Under the pieces are notes generated by a model. It saw nothing but the letters and a program-made list of their open reading frames with translations, did not search any database and had not been told where the DNA came from. Made by a program: the position numbers and the translations under genes. A DNA stretch of 64,000 bases. It comes from Chitinophaga chungangae (lineage in GTDB: Bacteria > Bacteroidota > Bacteroidia > Chitinophagales > Chitinophagaceae). The DNA lies in the NCBI RefSeq assembly GCF_017742215.1, contig NZ_JAGHKP010000003.1:1-64000 (forward strand). Direction: 5' to 3'. Shown here piece by piece: positions 54,937 to 62,023 of this stretch; the first letter of the stretch is position 1; each line of letters starts with the position of its first letter.

Positions 54937-57900
54937 CTTTTTTTAACGGGTGCGGGAATTTGCTGTACGATTTCCGGCGTTTTGTCCGCGGTTTCCGTCT
55001 GCACCCATTTTCCGTGAATATTTTCGCGCAACAGCGTAACGTCGCTGCCGGAACTGAAAAAAGTTTTGCCATCGTTCCGCGATGCCCTGATCATGGCTGG
55101 TTTGGACGTATTCAATTCCGCTTTCAACGTCCAGCCGCCAACAACGATCTCCTGTTTTTCATTGATGCTGCAGGGGAATGCCTGCTTCCCTTCACGTATC
55201 CGCATAACGGCCAGGAAACGCGCTTTGCCTGTTTTCCCCACGGTCGCTGCGTTCAGGTGCCACTGGTTGTTGCCGTAAGATATCAATTTGCCGTTCGCAT
55301 CGCGGCGTTCCATCCAGTTTTCGGCTTCAACGGCAAACGTATCGGCCAGCGCCCATTGCACGGGTTGCGAACTGAAGAAGGCGGCGCAAGCAGAAACATC
55401 GTTTAACGCGCAATGAAAATATTGCCGGGCGGAATCGACGACGATCTGCTGTGGGCTGTGAATGTACCACGACCAGCTGGCCGGGTGGTCTGCCTCCAGT
55501 TCATCGTACACCACCACCACATCGGGGTGGAGGAGCAAAAGGTGACGGCGGAATTTTTTCAGCCCCGTTTTTTCTTTTCCCGAATTGCCGTTATAAGCTA
55601 CAGATGCATCGCCCGCCGCGTAGGAAAGTTGCCGGCCGTTTACAAAACGTGGAATCCATCCATAACTTTCCGAGTCAAAGCCCTGGCCTTTGCCGTCGAT
55701 CAATACGCCGTTGTGCCCGATGGTAGCCTTGTACCATTCCAGCCGGTGTTTGTCGCTCATGGCTACTTTGTGCCCGGACATATAAAACAGTGGCTTACCG
55801 CCATACAAGATATTAAAAGTGTTTTGGTCAGCCAACATGTGGCCGTATCCGCCATATGGACTGGCCCGCATCGATACCATGAGATTTTTGGCGGTGTTGC
55901 CGATGTTGGAATGCATGTCTGCCACGCCAATGTCGCTGAAAAGACGTGCGGGCGTAAATGCGCTGTCGGGCAGTACGGGCGGGCGTTGTACGTTTAACAG
56001 GTATCGCAGCCGCAACCAGCGGAACATATCCGCGTCTGCCAGTGTAATATTTTCCGTTTGCTCTATTTTCTGCGCATACGTAGCCGCTGCACGGCTTCCG
56101 GTCAGTTTGGCGAGCGCGTCCGCATAAGCCAGGTAATCCTTCCCGGGAGAGGGATTCGTTTCCACATTGTCGCCGAAGCCATCGCTGAAAGAACCTGCGG
56201 GAAAGGAATAGAGCATCCAGTACGGGTTGCCGGTGTACCAGGGATGGTTGCGGATAAAATCAAAACCGGTGTAGTCGCGGATGATCATGGGAATGCCCAG
56301 CAGCGCTTCCACGTTGATCATGAAATAATGCGCCCCTTCCAGCCAGCCGCCTTCCGTGCCGCCGAGGATGGGCGCGCGCGAGGTCCATAATTCATATGAA
56401 TAGGTGAGCCAGTCGCGGGCTTCTTTCAGATCGCCGAACGTGGCCAGCGCGGTCTGTATAAAAAAATGAAGATCGTATTGCCAAACGTGGGCAGACAGTA
56501 CTTTGGCGTCTACATCGTTGATCCAGTTCTTATAAAAACGGGAAGCGCGCACGCGGATGTTTTCCAGCAGCGCTTTTTTGTCTTCGCCGGAAAGCTGGCC
56601 GTAAAAAGTATCGTAAGCCAATGCCATGGCCAGCATACAACCCGCATCGCCGAAATCGCTGACGCTGGTGGCGCCTTCAGGGTCCCAGCGGGCGATCGCT
56701 TTGGCCCATTGCAGGGCTTTGTTCGCATACTTTTGCCGCCGTGTGAGCAGGTAAGCCTGGCTGTAGGCCGAAAGGTGATTCATGGCGCGGAATCCCAATG
56801 CTTTGCTTTCTGAATTTTTTATTTTGCTGTCTTCGTAATCGCCGGTTTTTTTTCCTGTACGCTGAAGGGTGGGCGCACTGTCCGGAATGTCCCCCAGCAA
56901 CTCGTCTGCCTCTTTGATGATCGCGGCTGCGTCGTCAGATCCGGCGGCCTGTCGGGCAAATTCCAGTTCTTCGTTTTTACCGATCAGTAATCGCGGATGA
57001 TGCGCGGGAATGGAAGAAAGCAATTTTTCGACGGAAGGGGAGGGGCTGTATTGCATTTTTTCCGGCATACGGAAAGTGTTCACGGATGACCATTCGCCGT
57101 TATGCACGCGGTATTGCCAGTACCACCGTCCTGAAGCCAATGCCCGGTGCGGGTTGAATATCGTCCAGGGAATATTTTCGGCATGAATGGTTTGCGAAAG
57201 CGGGAATTGCTCGTTTTTCGACAGCCGTACGTCGTACCGTGCGTTTTTCCCGATAACGGGCCAGCTCAGCGCGGGAGGGACGTCTGTGATCAACACGTCC
57301 GCAGCGGGTGAGGGCCATTGCCGGTAACGCGGGTGCAACGCGGGATAATCGCCGGGAAAACTGCGGCGTGCGCCCAGTACTTCCGCACCCTGCTGTTCAA
57401 GGTGCCGCATTAATTTGCGTTCGAGCGCGGCGGTTTTTTCGGGTTGTTTTTTTGCCAGGTCGTGTATTTCTTCGAGATCGTTTTCCAGGTCGTACAATTC
57501 CACTTTACCGGTTCGCCAGAATTTGAGCAGCTTATATTTTCCTTCGATGATCGTAGTATGCTCGTAACTTTTTTCGTAACGGTGAAAAAAAAGATCGTTG
57601 TCTTTTCTGTGTACTGTTCCCTGCGCGGGATCGGCCAGTAAAGGTTTTATGCTGCTGCCGTCCAGGTAATCGGGCAGCGTTGTGCGGTTGCCTGCAAGTT
57701 CGCCGATAGTGGGGAGAAGATCGTATCCCAGCACCGGTTTGTGGCAGAAGCTGCCAGGTTGTATGCCCGGCCCCTTGATAATAAAAGGTACGCGGATGCC
57801 GCCTTCATACAACACCCATTTGCCTCCCCGCAACGGGTAGTTGTTTGTTTTTTTACCGGAAGGCATGTCCAGCTTGTGTTTGGTTGAGGGAGGCGGTAAC

Positions 57901-58751
57901 GACGGCACGCCGCCGTTGTCTGACAAAAAAATGATGTACGTGTTATCTGCAATGCCAAGGTCTTCCACCATGTTCAGTATACGGCCCACGCCATCGTCCA
58001 TGTCTTCCAGCATCGCCGCCCAGCCGGGATTGTCGTGGATGCTGCCGGGTTTTTTGCGCTGGTATTTTTCATATGTTTTTTCTTTTGCCTGTATGTCTAC
58101 ATGTGGCGCGTAATAAGATACCTGCAGGTAAAACGGGTGGCCGCTCCTGTTTTGCCGCTGCATAAAACTCAGCGCGCGCGCCGTAACGGTTCCCGTTCTT
58201 TTCGGGTCTTTGGTGAGGTGTACCTGCTCCCATTTGGTTTTGCTGTCGGTCATCAGGTCGCCGTTGTTGTTGCCGGTATCGCCGTCGCTTTCATCGTACC
58301 CGAGGTCTTCGGGGAAGATGCCGGCACGAAGGTCCCACTTTCCGTAATGCGCGGTTTTATAACCGGCGTCTACGGATTTTAGCAGCGACGGAATGGTGAT
58401 CCATTTTTGTTTCCGGGGATCGTACCGTTCGGCGAAGGTGGCGTCTCCCGTATGAATAGGAGATTGCCCGAACTGGATGCTGCGGCGGGAAGGCGTGCAA
58501 AGCGCGGCAGGAGCGTAACCCCGGCTGAACCGCATACCTTCTTTGCCCAGCCGGTCGATATTCGGCGTTTCGTAATAATTGCTTTTGAAATCCGGATGCC
58601 GGTTGTCCATAGCCGCGGAAACCGAAGTCCATCCCTGGTCGTCGGTGAGAATGAAGATGAAGTTTGGCCTGATGGGCTCCTCCGGTTTTCGCGCGGACAA
58701 ATAAAAAGATGCCAGGCCGGCGATGCCTGCAAGTAACAGTATTTTTTTCAT
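54933..58751 (-). CDS. Sulfatase fused to heparinase II/III-like polysaccharide lyase (DUF4962)
   Basis: 1272 residues from ATG 58751 (MKKILLLAGIAGLASFYLSA signal). Sulfatase part, about 25-460: RPNFIFILTDDQGWTSVSAA, AALCTPSRRSIQFG (Cys85 to formylglycine), HYGKWDLRAG and IFLSDNGGVPSLPP. A fibronectin-like or DUF4962-type beta domain at about 475-565 follows (PPALSWPVIGKNARYDVRLS, WYWQYRVHNGEW). Then come a helical toroid at about 575-925 (SAHVWQYDLHFFIQTAL, GGWLEGAHYF) and a C-terminal heparinase-II/III beta-sandwich from about 935 (YGGYGHMLADQNTFNI, IGHNGVLIDGKGQG with His1013). The lyase portion recalls PL15-like exo-lyases of glycosaminoglycans. One continuous frame joins both enzymes. 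Confidence 0.9.
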   Translation of the reverse strand: MKKILLLAGIAGLASFYLSARKPEEPIRPNFIFILTDDQGWTSVSAAMDNRHPDFKSNYYETPNIDRLGKEGMRFSRGYAPAALCTPSRRSIQFGQSPIHTGDATFAERYDPRKQKWITIPSLLKSVDAGYKTAHYGKWDLRAGIFPEDLGYDESDGDTGNNNGDLMTDSKTKWEQVHLTKDPKRTGTVTARALSFMQRQNRSGHPFYLQVSYYAPHVDIQAKEKTYEKYQRKKPGSIHDNPGWAAMLEDMDDGVGRILNMVEDLGIADNTYIIFLSDNGGVPSLPPPSTKHKLDMPSGKKTNNYPLRGGKWVLYEGGIRVPFIIKGPGIQPGSFCHKPVLGYDLLPTIGELAGNRTTLPDYLDGSSIKPLLADPAQGTVHRKDNDLFFHRYEKSYEHTTIIEGKYKLLKFWRTGKVELYDLENDLEEIHDLAKKQPEKTAALERKLMRHLEQQGAEVLGARRSFPGDYPALHPRYRQWPSPAADVLITDVPPALSWPVIGKNARYDVRLSKNEQFPLSQTIHAENIPWTIFNPHRALASGRWYWQYRVHNGEWSSVNTFRMPEKMQYSPSPSVEKLLSSIPAHHPRLLIGKNEELEFARQAAGSDDAAAIIKEADELLGDIPDSAPTLQRTGKKTGDYEDSKIKNSESKALGFRAMNHLSAYSQAYLLTRRQKYANKALQWAKAIARWDPEGATSVSDFGDAGCMLAMALAYDTFYGQLSGEDKKALLENIRVRASRFYKNWINDVDAKVLSAHVWQYDLHFFIQTALATFGDLKEARDWLTYSYELWTSRAPILGGTEGGWLEGAHYFMINVEALLGIPMIIRDYTGFDFIRNHPWYTGNPYWMLYSFPAGSFSDGFGDNVETNPSPGKDYLAYADALAKLTGSRAAATYAQKIEQTENITLADADMFRWLRLRYLLNVQRPPVLPDSAFTPARLFSDIGVADMHSNIGNTAKNLMVSMRASPYGGYGHMLADQNTFNILYGGKPLFYMSGHKVAMSDKHRLEWYKATIGHNGVLIDGKGQGFDSESYGWIPRFVNGRQLSYAAGDASVAYNGNSGKEKTGLKKFRRHLLLLHPDVVVVYDELEADHPASWSWYIHSPQQIVVDSARQYFHCALNDVSACAAFFSSQPVQWALADTFAVEAENWMERRDANGKLISYGNNQWHLNAATVGKTGKARFLAVMRIREGKQAFPCSINEKQEIVVGGWTLKAELNTSKPAMIRASRNDGKTFFSSGSDVTLLRENIHGKWVQTETADKTPEIVQQIPAPVKKR

Positions 58752-58783
58752 GATCGTTTTTCTTTTCCTGTCAGTAGGCGATG

Positions 58784-60181
58784 TTATGAGATCACCCGTT
58801 TTAAATCGGCGATATACACCTGCCTTTTCCTTTCCGGCGCGCCGTTGAACGCGATTTGTTTGTTGTCCGGGCTCCAAACGGGATGCGGGTCCAACTTGTA
58901 CCCGCTGCCGCCTTGTGTTTCATTCTCTGCTGTGTATTGCCGGCCGCGCCCGCCCACGTCGTTGGCGATGGTGCAAAGGATCTGTTCTTCGTCGCTGCGC
59001 AGTTCTATCAGCCGGATGGGTATCTCGCCGTTGGTGTTTACAACGTAGGTCTGTTTCGGATAAGCGTCCGCCAGCAGGTAACGCCCCGTTATATCGATGC
59101 TGGGATGCCCGCTGCCCGTGTGGCGCTCGCTTAATACGGTAAAGTTCGAGCCATCGTATTTGAACTGGCAAAAGCGCATGTCTTTGTATCCCAGCCAGGT
59201 GGGCACACAATTCATAACCACATGTTCGCCGTCCGGGTGCCAATTGGGATGGTTGCCGGAGCCGCCCGGCGCTTTCTGGTTCCATTTTTCCATGCCCAGG
59301 CATTGTTTTACCTGCGTGCCGTTTGTATTCAGGCTGAACAGGCAGGCGTTGCGGCCTTTGTTGTTCACCTGCGCGCGAAATACCTGCAGTATGCGCGTGT
59401 TCTGGCGGTTGAACTGGGAATGGAAAAGATATGGAATGGCTTTACCGTAAAATTCCCGGTCGTTTTCAGACCGTGCGATAAACTCCGAAAAAGGCGCGAG
59501 TAAAGATTCCGTGTTGGTCTCGAGATCGGTTTTCCAAAGCCCTTCGCGTTGCAGGTCGTCTGCCGTGAACGGGACCGGCTTGCCGGAAACAGGGTCTGGC
59601 ACGGAATAGCCGTATTGCGTCATATTCATGTTCATCAGCTGCGGACTGATCACGGACGAATTGTCCGGCGCCAGGTCGTATTTCGCGCCTGCGTATACTT
59701 TGACGGTATGATCGCGGATATCTATGCGAACGCATACCACCCTCCTTTCAATGATATCATTCGTATATAGGTACCTGTTGCTATCATACCGCCATTGTAA
59801 ATTGGCGCCCAGCTGATAACCCCACGCCTTCGTGCGGTACACGGTGCGGATGCTCTGCTCCTGCAGGTCTATCACGCATACGTCCGCCGTTTCCCCCCAT
59901 TCCGCCTTCGCCTTTTGAGCGGGCAGCCTCGTTACCGCGAAATAACGGCCGTCCGCGCTCCAGGGACATTTGTTGTAGAAGGTGTGAAGATAGAAACCGT
60001 CGTCGGGGGTGATGCATGTTACCGGGGCCAGCGTCTTGCCCGGCCGGTAAGTTCTGAAACGGTAAAATTTTTTTTCCGGCAAAGGCGCGCCGGCATGCAA
60101 TATGCCGGGTAACGCCGTGCCGCCCAATAGCCCCGCCGAGGCCCGGATAAAAGACCTCCTTCCCATATGGCCGCTCATCAT
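58784..60181 (-). CDS. Tat-exported TolB-like beta-propeller (possible oligogalacturonate-lyase-like)
   Basis: 465 residues from ATG 60181, which shares one base with the SusD stop (TGATG); ATGs at 60178 and 60166 are alternatives. GRRSFIRASAGLLGG is a twin-arginine signal, so the protein is folded before export. Repeated propeller strands contain HPNWHPDGEHVVMN, SGHPSIDITGRYLLAD and DPHPVWSPDNKQIAFNG. These place histidines at the blade starts, as in the metal site of PL22 oligogalacturonate lyases. It may be a PL22-like lyase or a non-catalytic binding propeller. Confidence 0.75.
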   Translation of the reverse strand: MMSGHMGRRSFIRASAGLLGGTALPGILHAGAPLPEKKFYRFRTYRPGKTLAPVTCITPDDGFYLHTFYNKCPWSADGRYFAVTRLPAQKAKAEWGETADVCVIDLQEQSIRTVYRTKAWGYQLGANLQWRYDSNRYLYTNDIIERRVVCVRIDIRDHTVKVYAGAKYDLAPDNSSVISPQLMNMNMTQYGYSVPDPVSGKPVPFTADDLQREGLWKTDLETNTESLLAPFSEFIARSENDREFYGKAIPYLFHSQFNRQNTRILQVFRAQVNNKGRNACLFSLNTNGTQVKQCLGMEKWNQKAPGGSGNHPNWHPDGEHVVMNCVPTWLGYKDMRFCQFKYDGSNFTVLSERHTGSGHPSIDITGRYLLADAYPKQTYVVNTNGEIPIRLIELRSDEEQILCTIANDVGGRGRQYTAENETQGGSGYKLDPHPVWSPDNKQIAFNGAPERKRQVYIADLKRVIS

Positions 60182-61998
60182 CAATAGTCTTTGTTTTGTT
60201 CGATGGATGGTGATGAAAGATCGATCTCACCCTGCGGGATCGGGCGCAGCAGGTGATGGTCGTCCAGCTCGCCGCGCAACTTCGTCCAGGGGTTCATCGC
60301 TTTTGTACGTTCGATGAGTTTGCCTGTGCGTTTGAGATCGTACCAGCGCATATTTTCTCCCATCAGCTCGCGGGCGCGTTCGTCCAGGATCATGTCGATG
60401 CTGATGGTGGCCGCGGTGGCACGGTAATGCACTGAATCCAGCGAAGCAACTTCGCCGGGCTTTTGTGCCATGTAAGGCTCCGCGCCGGCGTTGGCGCCCA
60501 GGGCACGGTCGAGCACGCGGTTGTAATACACCTCCGCGCCGCCCAGTGTGCCGCCGGTAGCGCCTTTTACGATGGCTTCCGCGGCGATCAGGTAGGCTTC
60601 GGCGGAACGGAACAGGATCTGGTCCGTGGTGCCGAAGGCGTCGCCGTATTCGATATTCGGCTGCCAGAATTTCCACATCATCGGGTGAATAAAACGGTCA
60701 TTAAAACCGGTAGGCTCGCCGGGCTCGCCATAATCGGGCACGTTGTATACGGCATATTTTTTTACGCCGCCTACGTCCAAGCCTTTTTCAGCAGGCAGCG
60801 CCGGGTCGTTCCAGGGGCGGAACAGGATAACAGTGTCACCTTTTTTTATATCGATCGTGATGGAATTGTCGGTTTTGGAAGGATGAAATCCGTTCTGGTC
60901 TTTCAGCGCGTATTGTGCCGCCACGAAGTTCCAGGCATAACGCGAATCCAGCCGCGGATCGAACATGCGGTAAGCGGCGGGCGTTACCGTCTGTTTTTCC
61001 TGGTGCCTGTTGTAATCGCTGGTGCGGCCGATGTTGCCGGGCACGGTTTCCACCTGCCCGCCGAAAATGGAATGCGCGTTGTTGCCGGTCGTATTCACGA
61101 GGGGATTTTCGTTGGTCAGGATATTGTCGCTGTATTGCACGGCGAAAACGATCTCCGGGTTTTTATCGTTTTGTACCGGATTGCCCTGCTGCAAAGGATT
61201 TTTGGAATGCTGCGGGAAAAGGTCGCTGTATTTGTTTGCCAGCGGGTACGCGGCGATCACTTTGTCCGCATAATCCAATGCGCTTTTGAAATCGGCGTTG
61301 CTGCCGCCGAGCGACTGGCGGAAGTTCCAGCCTCTTGTGAGATGAACGCGTGCCAACAGGAACTGCGCGGCGCCTTTGGTAGCGCGGCCGTAATCGGAAG
61401 CGACGGGAGGCAGCACGTTTTCCGCTTCTTCAAGGTCTTTGATGATCTGCGCGTAAACCGTGGCGGACGCAACACGTTCCGCTTTTTTGGAAGCGGTCAC
61501 AGTTTCCGTCAGCGGCATCGGCACGTCCCCCCATTGCTGCACGAGCTGGAAATACGCGTATGCGCGTAAAAATTTCGCTTCGGCAAGGCGTACCTGCAAT
61601 TCTTCTTCATTCATGCCCGTAACATCCGCCGCGCGCGTAACCGCCGTATTGCAACGACCGATCTCCTGGTAGAGATACGTCCACAGGGTTTGTAAAGACT
61701 GCAGGTTGGAGTTGAGCGTCGCGTCGTACGCGTTTTCTGCATTCTGCACGCTGGCGCCGTCGTTCCATTGGGAGCCGGTGAAAATATCCGTGCCCTGCAA
61801 TACCAGGTCGCGCTCCTGCGTAATGGTCCTCCACAAAGGATAACAGGAACGTACCAGGTCGTTGTAGCCTGCAGCGGTCGTGTAATAGGTGTCTGACGTG
61901 GTGGTGGAAACGGATATTTCATCGAGATAGTCCTTGCAGCCCGCACTACCCAACGAAAGGCCGGTCAATATCATCAGTATTTTATTGTTCAGTTTCAT
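60181..61998 (-). CDS. SusD/RagB-family surface glycan-binding lipoprotein
   Basis: 605 residues with lipoprotein Cys21 (LSLGSAGCKDYLDE). SusD hallmarks are present: TYYTTAAGYNDLVRSCYPLW, EAKFLRAYAYFQLVQQWGDVP, the TPR-like repeats and the C-terminal DERARELMGENMRWYDLKRTG. It lies 25 bp after the SusC stop and shares its last base with the propeller start. It binds the polysaccharide on the cell surface for this sulfatase-rich locus. Confidence 0.95.
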   Translation of the reverse strand: MKLNNKILMILTGLSLGSAGCKDYLDEISVSTTTSDTYYTTAAGYNDLVRSCYPLWRTITQERDLVLQGTDIFTGSQWNDGASVQNAENAYDATLNSNLQSLQTLWTYLYQEIGRCNTAVTRAADVTGMNEEELQVRLAEAKFLRAYAYFQLVQQWGDVPMPLTETVTASKKAERVASATVYAQIIKDLEEAENVLPPVASDYGRATKGAAQFLLARVHLTRGWNFRQSLGGSNADFKSALDYADKVIAAYPLANKYSDLFPQHSKNPLQQGNPVQNDKNPEIVFAVQYSDNILTNENPLVNTTGNNAHSIFGGQVETVPGNIGRTSDYNRHQEKQTVTPAAYRMFDPRLDSRYAWNFVAAQYALKDQNGFHPSKTDNSITIDIKKGDTVILFRPWNDPALPAEKGLDVGGVKKYAVYNVPDYGEPGEPTGFNDRFIHPMMWKFWQPNIEYGDAFGTTDQILFRSAEAYLIAAEAIVKGATGGTLGGAEVYYNRVLDRALGANAGAEPYMAQKPGEVASLDSVHYRATAATISIDMILDERARELMGENMRWYDLKRTGKLIERTKAMNPWTKLRGELDDHHLLRPIPQGEIDLSSPSIEQNKDY

Positions 61999-62023
61999 AA
62001 TTTTTCGGTTTTGATAAAACAGG

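Noticed and set aside
54933..58751. Possibility that the sulfatase-lyase fusion is a sequencing artefact
   Set aside because: The junction (about residues 460-580) is a sensible linker plus beta-domain in the same frame, with no stop, start or loss of either domain; a real fusion is the simpler reading.
60182..60184. TTG start for the beta-propeller gene
   Set aside because: ATG codons at 60181, 60178 and 60166 follow at once and preserve the twin-arginine signal.
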